Assembly: GCA_900550685.1 (NCBI GenBank)
Contig: URTS01000054.1
Coordinates: forward strand, 1 to 11,355
From: an uncultured Oscillibacter sp.
GTDB taxonomy: Bacteria; Bacillota; Clostridia; Oscillospirales; Oscillospiraceae
Length of the DNA stretch: 11,355 nucleotides
Direction of reading: 5' to 3'
Under the pieces are notes generated by a model. It was given only the letters and a program-made list of their open reading frames with translations, was not told the DNA's origin and searched no databases. Positions 1 through 6,796 of this stretch are shown piece after piece; the first letter of the stretch is position 1, and every line of letters begins with the position of its first letter. The position numbers and the translations under genes are program-made.

Positions 1-545
1 ACAGTGTTGATGGCCCTGGCGTACTTACTGTACAGGGGAAAGAGCAGAGAGCCCAGGGTGGCCCAGATCAGGTTGCCGGTGCCAGCGCACAGGGCCATCA
101 CCAGGGCGAAGGCCACGATGTGGCCGGGGTGGAAGCCGTAGGGCAGGATGTAGCCGGAATAGAAGGCGATGCCCAGCATCAGAATTTTGATGTTCAGAAA
201 CTGGAGCAGGAAGCCGTTTCCGCAGGTCAGGGGCTGGGAGGCGTCCGCCGTGCCGCTGCCGGTTTTCCGGATAAAGGTCTTGTAGGCCAGATACAGCACG
301 TAGGCCGCCCCCACATATTTCGCAACCGGGACGATCTGCGGGACCAGATCTCCCAGGGCGGCGCAGCCGAAGCCGCAGATCAGCATGACGGTGATGAGCC
401 CCACCCAGATGCCCAGCAGCAGCGGGCGGCACCTCCGGAAGCCGAAGGTGCTGGTGCTGCTGAGGAGCAGAATGTTGTTGGGGCCGGGGGTGAAGGTGGT
501 GGCACAGGCGGAGACCGCCAGCTCCATCAAAACAGATGCGCCCAT
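1..545 (-). CDS. LysE/RhtB-family amino acid exporter (3' end cut by the window)
   Basis: This is a membrane exporter of the LysE/RhtB family, which expels amino acids or related metabolites using the proton gradient. The frame opens at ATG 545, after a GAGAGAGG ribosome site, and stays open to the left edge, giving 181 visible residues. The family usually has about 200-210, so only the last helix is missing. The family signature TPGPNN is at residues 19-24. Hydrophobic segments lie near 3-30, 40-65, 70-92, 112-135 and 142-170, with a basic loop FRRCRP at 36-41. It starts 33 bp after the DUF815 ATPase stop with no terminator between, so it is the fourth gene of the T-box-controlled ilv operon. 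The substrate cannot be read from the sequence. A branched-chain amino acid is suggested only by context. Confidence 0.85.
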   Translation of the reverse strand, partial: MGASVLMELAVSACATTFTPGPNNILLLSSTSTFGFRRCRPLLLGIWVGLITVMLICGFGCAALGDLVPQIVPVAKYVGAAYVLYLAYKTFIRKTGSGTADASQPLTCGNGFLLQFLNIKILMLGIAFYSGYILPYGFHPGHIVAFALVMALCAGTGNLIWATLGSLLFPLYSKYARAINT

Positions 546-577
546 AGGGGTGTCCTCTCTCTTTCAGGCGGGGCCGG

Positions 578-1771
578 TCAGACCTGCACGCCGGATTTGC
601 AAAGCTCGATGAACTGCTTGGCCACACGGGCACTGCGCCCGCCCATGCGGATGGCGAAGGCCTCGCTGCGGACGGCCAGCAGATGCTCGTCCAGGTCCAC
701 GCCGTACTGCTTGGCCAGTTCCCGGACGATGTAGAGATACCGGTCCCGGTCAGGGCTGGCAAAGGTGACGGTGAGGCCGAAGCGGGCGGACAGGCTCATC
801 AGCTCCTGCCGGGTGTCGCTTTCGTGGATGTCGTCGCCAGTGCGGTCCGTCATGGTTTCCTTGATGAGGTGGCGGCGGTTGCTGGTGGCGTAGACCGCGA
901 TATTCTGGGCCCGGCCGCCCACGCTGCCCTCCAGAATGGCCTTCAGGGCGGCAAAGTTATCGTCGTTGGAGGTGAAGCTGAGATCGTCGATGAAGAGAAT
1001 GAACTTCAGGGGGTTGGCGGCCAGGGCATCCATCAGATCGGGGATCTGGTAGAGCTGGTTCTTCTTGACCTCCACCAGCCGCAGGCCCTGGGGGGCGAAG
1101 TTGTTGGCGATGGCCTTGATGGCGCTGGATTTGCCGGTGCCGGCGTCGCCGTAGAGCAGCACATTGTTGGCGGGCTTGCCGTCCAGCAGGGCCTGGGTGT
1201 TGGCGATGACCTTCTGCCGCTCCTGTTCGTAGCCTGGGAGCTGTTCCAGCTGCTGGGGGTCCGGGTGCTTCACCGGCACCAGCTGGCCGTTCTCCACGGT
1301 GAACATGTGATAGCGGGCAAAAATGCCGTAGCCCTTGGCACCTACCTCCTGCATCCGCTGGCGGTAGTCCTGGGCGATGGAGCCGGGCTCCGTCCGCCAG
1401 CCCTCCAGAAAGGCAGGGGCGTTATCCAGTCCGGCGGTGAGGTCCGCCAGGGTGACCTGGGAAAGCTGGTCCAGAAAGGCCAGTTCCCGGTCCAGGCACC
1501 GCTCCTGCAAAGCCGTCACCGTGCCGGAGGCCCAGTTCCGGATGCAGACGTTTTCGCTTTCCATCACGGCGCTGCGGAGATACTCCGTCCAGCAGTCTCC
1601 CTGCTGGAACAGGCGGAACACGAACTCCCCGCAGTGGGTGGTGAAGGCGTCTCCGTCGTTCCGGCAGCGGTCCTGAAGGACCTCCCGGAACATGGCCACT
1701 GCTTCGTCCCGGAGCAGTTCCCGGAAGATCACCAGGCCGTCCAGCTGCCGCTTCATCTCTTCAAAATTCAA
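578..1771 (-). CDS. DUF815 family AAA-type ATP-binding protein
   Basis: This is a P-loop ATPase of the DUF815 family, conserved in many bacteria but without an established role. I prefer the TTG start at 1771 (397 aa, MNFEEMKRQL), because AAGGAA lies 9 bases upstream. A GTG at 1780 would add three residues but sits against the same ribosome site, and ATG 1756 is another option. Counted from TTG, residues 1-200 form a mostly helical N-terminal region. Walker A, GDAGTGKSS, is at 208-216, Walker B, ILFIDDLSF, at 258-266, and a sensor-like stretch, YATSNRRHL, at 294-302. A GRSARVAKQF segment near the C-terminus resembles the AAA lid. It starts 27 bp after the ilvD stop and is followed by the LysE exporter, so it is probably cotranscribed with the ilv genes. 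A link to amino acid metabolism is inference only. Confidence 0.9.
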   Translation of the reverse strand: MNFEEMKRQLDGLVIFRELLRDEAVAMFREVLQDRCRNDGDAFTTHCGEFVFRLFQQGDCWTEYLRSAVMESENVCIRNWASGTVTALQERCLDRELAFLDQLSQVTLADLTAGLDNAPAFLEGWRTEPGSIAQDYRQRMQEVGAKGYGIFARYHMFTVENGQLVPVKHPDPQQLEQLPGYEQERQKVIANTQALLDGKPANNVLLYGDAGTGKSSAIKAIANNFAPQGLRLVEVKKNQLYQIPDLMDALAANPLKFILFIDDLSFTSNDDNFAALKAILEGSVGGRAQNIAVYATSNRRHLIKETMTDRTGDDIHESDTRQELMSLSARFGLTVTFASPDRDRYLYIVRELAKQYGVDLDEHLLAVRSEAFAIRMGGRSARVAKQFIELCKSGVQV

Positions 1772-1798
1772 TGGACTCACTTCCTTGTATCCGTGGGT

Positions 1799-3457
1799 TT
1801 ACCGCAGGACGGCACCCTCGTCGGCGCTGGTGACCATACGGGCGTACCGGCTCAGCCAGCCGGTGGTGATATTGGGCTCCGGCTGGACATAGGCGGCCTT
1901 CCGGGCGGCCAGTTCCTCGTCGGACACCAGCAGCTGCACGGAGGCGTTGGGGATGTCGATGGCGATCTGGTCCCCCTCCTGCACCAGGCCGATGGGGCCG
2001 CCGGAGGCAGCCTCAGGGCTGACATGGCCGATGGAGGCGCCGCGGCTGGCACCGGAGAAGCGGCCGTCGGTGATGAGGGCCACGGTCTTGTCCAGGCCCA
2101 TGCCTGCCAGGGCGGAGGTGGGATTCAGCATCTCCCGCATACCGGGGCCGCCCTTGGGGCCCTCATAGCGGATGACCACCACATCGCCGGGAACGATCTT
2201 TCCGGCGTAGATGGCGGCGATGGCATCGTCCTCACTGTTGAATACCCGGGCGGGGCCGGTGTGGGTCTGCATTTCAGGAGCCACGGCGCTGCGCTTGACC
2301 ACGCAGCCGTTGGGGGCCAGGTTGCCCCAGAGGATCTGGAGGCCGCCGGTGGGGCTGTAGGGATCGTCGATGGGACGGATGGCGTTGTGGTTCAGGTTCT
2401 GGGCCCCCTGGATATTCTCCCCCACCGTTTTGCCGGTGACGGTCAGGCAGTCCAGGTCCAGCAGGTCCCGCTTGGCCAGCTCCGCCTGCACGGCAGGGAT
2501 GCCGCCTGCGGCGTACAGGTCCGGCATGTGGGTGGGGCCGGCGGGAGCCAGATGGCACAGGTTGGGGGTTTTGGCGGAGATCTCGTTGAACAGCTTCAGG
2601 TCTACCGGTACACCGGCCTCCTTGGCGATGGCCAGCAGGTGCAGCACGGTGTTGGTGGAGCAGCCCAGGGCCATGTCGCAGGTCAGGGCGTTGCGGATGC
2701 TGCGCGCGTTGATGATGTCCCGGGCGCAGATGTTCCGGCGGACCATCTCCATGATGGCGGCGCCTGCCCTGCGGCCCAGCTGGAGCCGCTTGCTGTAGGC
2801 GGCGGGAATGGTGCCGTTGCCGGGCAGGCCGATGCCGATGGCCTCGCACAGGCAGTTCATGGAGTTGGCGGTGTACATGCCGGAGCAGCTGCCGCAGCTG
2901 GGGCAGCAGTTCTGGGTGCACTCCTCCAGCTTCTCCTGGGAGATCATGCCGGCCTTGTAGGAGCCGACGGCCTCGAACATCTTGGAAAGGCTCACCTCCT
3001 GGCCGTCATAGGTGCCGGCCAGCATGGGGCCGCCGGAGCAGACCACGGCGGGCACATTCATCCGCACGGCGGCCATGACCATGCCGGGGACGATCTTGTC
3101 GCAGTTGGGCACCAGCACCATGCCGTCGAACTGGTGGGCCATGAACATGGTCTCCACGCTGTCGCAGATCAGCTCCCGGCTGGCCAGGGAGTATTTCATG
3201 CCCACATGGCCCATGGCGATGCCGTCGCACACGCCGATGGCGGGGACCATGAAGGGGGTGCCGCCTGCGGCCTCGATGCCGGCCTTCACGGCGTCGGTGA
3301 GCTTATCCAGGTTCATGTGGCCGGGAACGATGTCGCTGTGGGCGCTGACCACGGCGATGAGGGGCTTTTCCAGGTCCTCGGGGGTGTAGCCCAGGGCGTA
3401 GAACAGACTGCGGTTGGGCGCCCGCTCGGCGCCCTTTGTCACGTTATCGCTGCGCAT
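1799..3457 (-). CDS. ilvD: Dihydroxy-acid dehydratase
   Basis: IlvD dehydrates 2,3-dihydroxy-isovalerate and 2,3-dihydroxy-3-methylvalerate to the 2-keto acids that are transaminated to valine and isoleucine (valine's keto acid also leads to leucine). It is cytoplasmic and carries an Fe-S cluster. The 552 residues are the full family length. The ATG at 3457 follows AGAGGAAG by 6 bases. Family motifs are CDGIAMGHVGMKYSLASREL (77-96), NCDKIVPGM (118-126), CCPSCGSCSGMYTANSMNCL (184-203) and GRFSGASRG (465-473, with the serine that acts as base in the family). The position that is cysteine (PCN) in oxygen-stable [2Fe-2S] enzymes is PGH here (45-47), as in E. coli IlvD, so an oxygen-labile [4Fe-4S] cluster is likely. 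It lies 96 bp after ilvC, with a strong hairpin in the gap, in the Ile T-box operon. Confidence 0.97.
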   Translation of the reverse strand: MRSDNVTKGAERAPNRSLFYALGYTPEDLEKPLIAVVSAHSDIVPGHMNLDKLTDAVKAGIEAAGGTPFMVPAIGVCDGIAMGHVGMKYSLASRELICDSVETMFMAHQFDGMVLVPNCDKIVPGMVMAAVRMNVPAVVCSGGPMLAGTYDGQEVSLSKMFEAVGSYKAGMISQEKLEECTQNCCPSCGSCSGMYTANSMNCLCEAIGIGLPGNGTIPAAYSKRLQLGRRAGAAIMEMVRRNICARDIINARSIRNALTCDMALGCSTNTVLHLLAIAKEAGVPVDLKLFNEISAKTPNLCHLAPAGPTHMPDLYAAGGIPAVQAELAKRDLLDLDCLTVTGKTVGENIQGAQNLNHNAIRPIDDPYSPTGGLQILWGNLAPNGCVVKRSAVAPEMQTHTGPARVFNSEDDAIAAIYAGKIVPGDVVVIRYEGPKGGPGMREMLNPTSALAGMGLDKTVALITDGRFSGASRGASIGHVSPEAASGGPIGLVQEGDQIAIDIPNASVQLLVSDEELAARKAAYVQPEPNITTGWLSRYARMVTSADEGAVLR

Positions 3458-3494
3458 GGTATCTTCCTCTTTTTCCTTGTATTTTTCGAAAGAG

Positions 3495-3529
3495 CCGGAG
3501 ACCGGGGGGCCATGGCCCCCGGCCTCCGG
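3495..3529 (-). other. GC-rich intercistronic hairpin between ilvC and ilvD
   Basis: The transcript can fold with outer arms CCGGAG/CTCCGG, a G-U step, and an inner CCGGGGG/CCCCCGG stem closed by the palindrome GGGGGCCATGGCCCCC (one extra C unpaired). No U-tract follows on the minus strand, so it does not look like an ordinary intrinsic terminator. It may stabilise the ilvC mRNA end, be a processing site, or reduce readthrough into ilvD. Its function is inferred. Confidence 0.5.
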
Positions 3530-3553
3530 CCTGCTGATGGTGCGGTGCGGGAA

Positions 3554-4573
3554 TTACTTCTTCAGCCAGCTCATCATGGCCCGCAGCTGTGCGCCCACCT
3601 TCTCGATGGGATGCTCGGCAGCCATCCGGCGCTGGGCCAGGAAGTGGGTCTTGCGGCCGCCGTTGGGGTTCATCTCGGTGAGGAACTCGGAGGCGAAGGT
3701 GCCGTCCTGGATCTCCTTGAGGATCTGGCGCATCTCGGCGCGGGTGTCCTCGGTGATCAGGCGGCTGCGGGTGCGGTAGTCGCCGTACTCAGCGGTGTTG
3801 GAGATGGAGTAGCTCATCTTGGCGAAGCCGCCCTGGTTGATGAGGTCCACGATCAGCTTCATCTCGTGGCAGGTCTCGAAGTAGGCCATCTCAGGCTCGT
3901 AGCCGGCCTCCACCAGGGTCTCAAAGCCAGCCTGGATCAGACCGCACACGCCGCCGCACAGAACGGCCTGCTCACCGAAGAGGTCGGTCTCGGTCTCCTC
4001 CTTGAAGGTGGTCTCCAGGATGCCCGCACGGCCGGCGCCGATGCCGGAGGCGTAAGCCAGGGCCACGTCCTTGGCCTTGCCGGTGTAGTTCTGCTCCACG
4101 CAGATCAGGCTGGGCACGCCCTTGCCCTCCAGGTACTGGCTGCGGACGGTGTGGCCGGGGCCCTTGGGAGCCACCATGATGACGTCCACGTTGGCGGGAG
4201 GCACGATGGTCTTGAAGTGGATGTTGAAGCCGTGGGCAAAGGCCAGGGTCTTGCCCTCAGTCATGTAGGGGGCCACCTGCTTGTTGTAGATGTCGGCGCA
4301 CAGCTCATCGGGCACCAGCATCATGACGATGTCGCCGGCCTTGGCGGCCTCCTCCACTTCCATCACGTGGAAGTTGGGGCAGGTCTCAGCGAACTTGGCA
4401 GCCTTCTCCCAGTGGGAGGAGCCCTTCCGCAGGCCCACCACCACGTTGACGCCGGATTCGGCCAGGTTTTCGGAATGGGCATGGCCCTGAGAGCCGAAGC
4501 CGATGACGGCGACGGTCTTGCCGTCCAGAACGCCCAGGTTGCAGTCGGAATCGTAATACTTGTTGACAGCCAT
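3554..4573 (-). CDS. ilvC: Ketol-acid reductoisomerase, class I
   Basis: IlvC performs the Mg-dependent alkyl shift and NADPH reduction of acetolactate or acetohydroxybutyrate to the dihydroxy acids used by IlvD. I chose ATG 4573 (339 aa, MAVNKYYDSD), because AAGGAG lies just upstream and the length is typical of class I. The frame stays open to 4702, but that part is leader RNA. Residues 25-30 are the Rossmann loop GFGSQG. GLRKGSSHW (47-55) offers Arg and two Ser residues that favour NADPH. Active-site residues, by alignment with the family, are K137 (APKGPG), D197 and E201 (ETDLFGEQ), E233 and E237 (FETCHEMKL) and S258. All are present, so the enzyme should be active. It is the first gene after the Ile-specific T-box leader, followed by ilvD. 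Confidence 0.97.
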   Translation of the reverse strand: MAVNKYYDSDCNLGVLDGKTVAVIGFGSQGHAHSENLAESGVNVVVGLRKGSSHWEKAAKFAETCPNFHVMEVEEAAKAGDIVMMLVPDELCADIYNKQVAPYMTEGKTLAFAHGFNIHFKTIVPPANVDVIMVAPKGPGHTVRSQYLEGKGVPSLICVEQNYTGKAKDVALAYASGIGAGRAGILETTFKEETETDLFGEQAVLCGGVCGLIQAGFETLVEAGYEPEMAYFETCHEMKLIVDLINQGGFAKMSYSISNTAEYGDYRTRSRLITEDTRAEMRQILKEIQDGTFASEFLTEMNPNGGRKTHFLAQRRMAAEHPIEKVGAQLRAMMSWLKK

Positions 4574-4670
4574 GATGTTTTTCTCCTTTTCTTCTCCGTT
4601 GGTGTGTTGAAAAATATGTATGCCGGATGAGAATATCCGGGCGGTTCCGGCCGACTCTGCCGCAGCAGAA

Positions 4671-4716
4671 AACCAAAAACGCCTTTGCCTCTTGCAAATC
4701 AAGAGGCAAAGGCGTT
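4671..4716 (-). terminator. T-box intrinsic terminator
   Basis: A perfect 17-bp stem (AACGCCTTTGCCTCTTG and its complement, 4700-4716 and 4678-4694) with a 5-base loop is followed on the minus strand by TTTTTGGTTTT. It overlaps the 3' side of the T-box antiterminator, as needed for mutually exclusive folding. The 5'UTR left before ilvC is about 100 bases. Confidence 0.93.
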
Positions 4717-4945
4717 AAAATCCTTCGCGGTACCACTCTTGTTAACGGCGCACATGCGCCGCCATCTCAGCAGGCTCCGACAAGCCCTGCACGGTAACGG
4801 GTGCGTCCGGCTCTGCCTAGAAAATGTTCAGCAGGCTACTCCGGGATGATTTCGTCCCTCTCCGGCGCTTATTGCCTTGCACCAACCGGCAATTCTCTGA
4901 AAGCGGAGCGAAGTGGATTACTTGTTCCCTTCATCGTATTTGGTA
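4671..4945 (-). ncRNA. T-box riboswitch leader, isoleucine specifier, upstream of ilvC
   Basis: This is a class I transcriptional T-box that senses uncharged tRNA-Ile. Reading the minus strand, the Stem I 5' side has GATGAAGGGAACAAGTAA. The distal loops have CAGAGAATTGCC and GGTTGGTGCAAGGC. The specifier strand is GAAATCA, with codon AUC at 4850-4848, flanked by a GGGA/TCCC helix. Stem III is GGCGCATGTGCGCC (4762-4749). The T-box AAGAGTGGTACCGCGAAGG is at 4740-4722. Its TGGT bulge suits an NCCA end with discriminator A, as in tRNA-Ile. A 17-bp terminator follows. With uncharged tRNA-Ile bound, the antiterminator should form and ilvC and the genes behind it are read; with charged tRNA the terminator forms. 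Confidence 0.95.
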
Positions 4946-4951
4946 AGTGCG

Positions 4952-4980
4952 ATTTTGCCACAGAAATCCGGAAATGTCAA
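4952..4980 (-). promoter_or_regulatory. Sigma-A-type promoter of the T-box/ilv operon
   Basis: A consensus -35 TTGACA (4980-4975) is separated by 17 bases from a -10-like CAAAAT (4957-4952). An A/T-rich stretch directly upstream, TAGAAAAATTATAC, resembles an UP element. Initiation near 4945 would fit the first pairing bases of Stem I. Confidence 0.7.
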
Positions 4981-5060
4981 GTATAATTTTTCTAATGGCT
5001 GCCATAAGCGCAGAACTGGGGCCGGACCGCACCTGTCAGGGCGGCACGGTTTGACTGTCG

Positions 5061-5083
5061 AAAAAGTGGCTTTGCCACTTTTT
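5061..5083 (-). terminator. Symmetric (bidirectional) terminator hairpin
   Basis: AAAAAGTGGC and GCCACTTTTT form a perfect 10-bp stem with a 3-base loop, so each strand has A-run, GC stem and U-run. On the minus strand it ends the transcript of the small exporter before the ilv promoter. It lies about 75 bp after that gene's stop. Confidence 0.7.
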
Positions 5084-5112
5084 CAAAGGCGTGAAACTGC
5101 TACAAGACGCTG

Positions 5113-5145
5113 ACAGCCCCGCCCTTCTCAAAAGGGCGGGGCTGT
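5113..5145 (-). terminator. Strong GC hairpin just after the exporter stop
   Basis: A perfect 14-bp stem (ACAGCCCCGCCCTT with AAGGGCGGGGCTGT, 5-base loop) starts 12 bp after the stop of the FUSC-like gene. No U-tract follows on the minus strand, so it may protect the mRNA 3' end while the hairpin at 5061-5083 terminates. The two may act in tandem. Confidence 0.5.
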
Positions 5146-5157
5146 TGGATTTAAGAA

Positions 5158-5751
5158 TCAGGCGATGGGCTTGGCGCGGCTGATGGGAAATTCGTCCACC
5201 ACGTCGTCCTTGATGCCCACCCGCTGGTAGAAGCGGTGCATGAAGCCGAAGGTGAAGCCGCCGGGCAGCATACCGTTGACGAACATGGCCGCCAGCACAC
5301 CGATGCCGGTGTCCAGGATGCGGTTCAGAGCGTAGGAGATGTAGGTGTCCGTGGGGGTGTTGAACAGCAGGATGCACAGCACCACGCCGCCGGGCTGCAC
5401 GCCGCCCACCCAGATGTACTGGCACAGCACAATGAGGATCACCACGCCGATGAAGGTCAGGGGCACCAGGAACCAGCGGTGGCTGCCGTCGGGAAACAGG
5501 TGCATATAAAAGGCGAAGAGCCCCATGCCGATAAAGCCGCCCACCAGCGTGCCGAAGAAGCGGTTGCCGCCGTGGAGACGGCTCTGCTCATAGCTGCTGC
5601 CCATGCCGAAGATGGCGCCGATGCAGGCAAAGGCCGGGCTGCGGTCCAGAAAATAGTACACCAGGGCGCACAGTGACGCCGCCAGAGCGGTTTTGATGTT
5701 GCGGAGCCCAACTTTGGGGATCCAATGTGTCAGTTTTTCCCGCGCGTTCAT
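5158..5751 (-). CDS. Small FUSC/aromatic-acid-exporter-like membrane protein
   Basis: This is a 197-residue integral membrane protein resembling the transmembrane half of the FUSC/aromatic acid exporter superfamily (DUF939-like). I chose ATG 5751 (MNAREKLTHW), because GGAG lies 6 bases upstream. The ATG at 5763 has no ribosome site and would add only four residues. Hydrophobic segments lie near residues 19-36, 39-52, 64-83, 92-114, 117-130 and 143-162. A conserved-looking SRLHGGNRFFGTLVGG stretch follows the second segment, and the C-terminus FYQRVGIKDDVVDEF is polar. Members with a cytoplasmic regulatory domain are about twice as long; this is the short form. It is a single-gene unit with its own promoter (5833-5861) and downstream hairpins. 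Substrate unknown. Confidence 0.8.
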   Translation of the reverse strand: MNAREKLTHWIPKVGLRNIKTALAASLCALVYYFLDRSPAFACIGAIFGMGSSYEQSRLHGGNRFFGTLVGGFIGMGLFAFYMHLFPDGSHRWFLVPLTFIGVVILIVLCQYIWVGGVQPGGVVLCILLFNTPTDTYISYALNRILDTGIGVLAAMFVNGMLPGGFTFGFMHRFYQRVGIKDDVVDEFPISRAKPIA

Positions 5752-5832
5752 ATGACTCTCCATTCGTTTTCGTTGCCGATGGTATGAAAAGGCGTATTAA
5801 AAGGAAACGGATACCCGTTAACAATACATTAA

Positions 5833-5861
5833 AGTATAGCATTTCTGCCATAGGCTGTGAA
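5833..5861 (-). promoter_or_regulatory. Promoter of the FUSC-like gene
   Basis: On the minus strand, -35 TTCACA (5861-5856) and -10 TATACT (5838-5833) are 17 bases apart. Each box differs from the sigma-A consensus at one base. The start point would be near 5826, leaving about 75 bases of leader before ATG 5751. Confidence 0.7.
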
Positions 5862-5941
5862 CCCCCACATACAAAAAAGTGCAGGATTTATACACTTTTG
5901 TCAGGGGGTACAAAGAAAAAAGCCAGTTTTTGTGAAAAGGG

Positions 5942-5974
5942 ACGGCCTCCGGCAAAAAAGAGGCTTTCCGCCGT
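5942..5974 (-). terminator. Possible terminator after yqeC
   Basis: The minus strand just after the yqeC stop can form nested arms ACGGC/GCCGT and GCCTC/GAGGC around a U-rich loop, with short T-runs (CCCTTTT, then CTTTTTTC) downstream. The stem is interrupted and the U-tract is not ideal, so this is a weak call. Confidence 0.35.
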
Positions 5975-5980
5975 GGACAG

Positions 5981-6655
5981 TCATTCCAAAGGGAAAATGC
6001 TGCCGGAGCGGAGACTGCCGCCCCACACCCGGATGCCGTGGGCTGACAGGACTGCGGCGAAGCTCCGGGCCGCCGGAAGCTGTTCCGGACGGTCCAGCTG
6101 GTTCAGGAATACGGTATCGCACAGATGCTCCGCCAGCAGAGCCCGGGCGGCCAGTTCCGGCGTGGCTGGGGCCGTTTCCGCCGCGCCGGTGAGGGTGCAG
6201 AACCGCTCCGGCCGGTGGACCGCCTCCCGGATGGGCCTGCCGAAGCCGGAGGCGCCTGCCACGCAGATGGTCCGGCGGCTGGCAGTGGGGATCACCGGCT
6301 CCTGGGGGCCATGGGCCTTCAGGGGCAGCTGTCGGGAGCCGTCGGCCTCCACCAGCACGTAGTCCGCCAGTCCCGCTAAAACGTCCAGAGGCAGAGCTGG
6401 GGCGGTGAGTTTGTTGTTTTCACAGGGGGTGCCCAGGCAGAGAACCCGGCTGTTGGCCAGGGCTTGCCACACGATTTCCGGCGTTGGCTCCGTCAGCAGC
6501 GGATAGGCCGGAAAGGGGCGGATATGGGTGGTGGTGCAGAGGATGACCGTTCCCGGGACTTCCTCCGCCAATCGGCCCAGGAGACTGGTTTTGCCGCCGC
6601 TGCCGATGACGGCGGTGATTCCGGGCTCCACGCCCAGCTGCTGGTAAAATGCCAT
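5981..6655 (-). CDS. yqeC: Selenium-dependent molybdenum hydroxylase accessory protein YqeC
   Basis: YqeC is a P-loop protein found with selenium-dependent molybdenum hydroxylases (xanthine and purine dehydrogenases with labile selenium) and thought to help mature their cofactor. Its exact reaction is not settled. I chose ATG 6655 (224 aa, MAFYQQLGVE), after a strong GGGAGGGGGAG. The frame stays open upstream to 6772, but that stretch does not look like the family. Visible motifs are a variant P-loop GSGGKTS (18-24), TTTHIRPF (41-48), VEADGSRQLPLKAH (102-115, the most characteristic block) and NQLD (185-188), which sits where GTPases carry NKxD. No other selenium or molybdenum gene is in the window, so its partners must be elsewhere. 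No convincing promoter was found upstream on this strand. Confidence 0.88.
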   Translation of the reverse strand: MAFYQQLGVEPGITAVIGSGGKTSLLGRLAEEVPGTVILCTTTHIRPFPAYPLLTEPTPEIVWQALANSRVLCLGTPCENNKLTAPALPLDVLAGLADYVLVEADGSRQLPLKAHGPQEPVIPTASRRTICVAGASGFGRPIREAVHRPERFCTLTGAAETAPATPELAARALLAEHLCDTVFLNQLDRPEQLPAARSFAAVLSAHGIRVWGGSLRSGSIFPLE

Positions 6656-6722
6656 GGGGCTCCCCCTCCCTTCTGCGATCAGTATATGGGATGCCGCCCG
6701 GTTTGTCCAGAGGGGGCCGGTC

Positions 6723-6752
6723 TTGCCGGGGCGGCGGGGGATGTGGTACAAT
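6723..6752 (+). promoter_or_regulatory. Extended -10 promoter of the DMP19-like gene
   Basis: The plus strand has TACAAT at 6747-6752 preceded by TGG (extended -10), and a weak -35 TTGCCG at 6723-6728, 18 bases upstream. Transcription would start near 6759, about 40 bases before the ATG at 6797. Confidence 0.6.
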
Positions 6753-6796
6753 GAAAAAACGCAGTTGGTCAAGACTTTAAGGGGGATATTGGTCAG

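Noticed and set aside
25..762. Minus-strand frame of 245 codons over the exporter
   Set aside because: It is out of frame with the LysE-family gene, whose own frame has the TPGPNN motif and hydrophobic helices. This frame gives a Pro/Arg/His-rich translation.
683..4630. Plus-strand open frame of 1315 codons
   Set aside because: It lies in exact codon register with ilvC, ilvD and the DUF815 gene, which share one minus-strand frame. Stops there would need TTA, CTA or TCA sense codons, which these GC-rich genes avoid. The Gly/His/Val-rich translation resembles no protein.
4574..4702. N-terminal extension of ilvC upstream of ATG 4573
   Set aside because: The added residues run through the T-box terminator region and have no family resemblance. 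AAGGAG precedes ATG 4573.
4982..4987. TATAAT on the plus strand near the ilv promoter
   Set aside because: No -35 lies at 16-18 bases and there is no plus-strand gene for it to serve. It overlaps the A/T-rich upstream part of the minus-strand promoter.
6656..6772. N-terminal extension of yqeC
   Set aside because: There is no ribosome site at the far ATG, whereas a strong one precedes ATG 6655, where family-like sequence begins.
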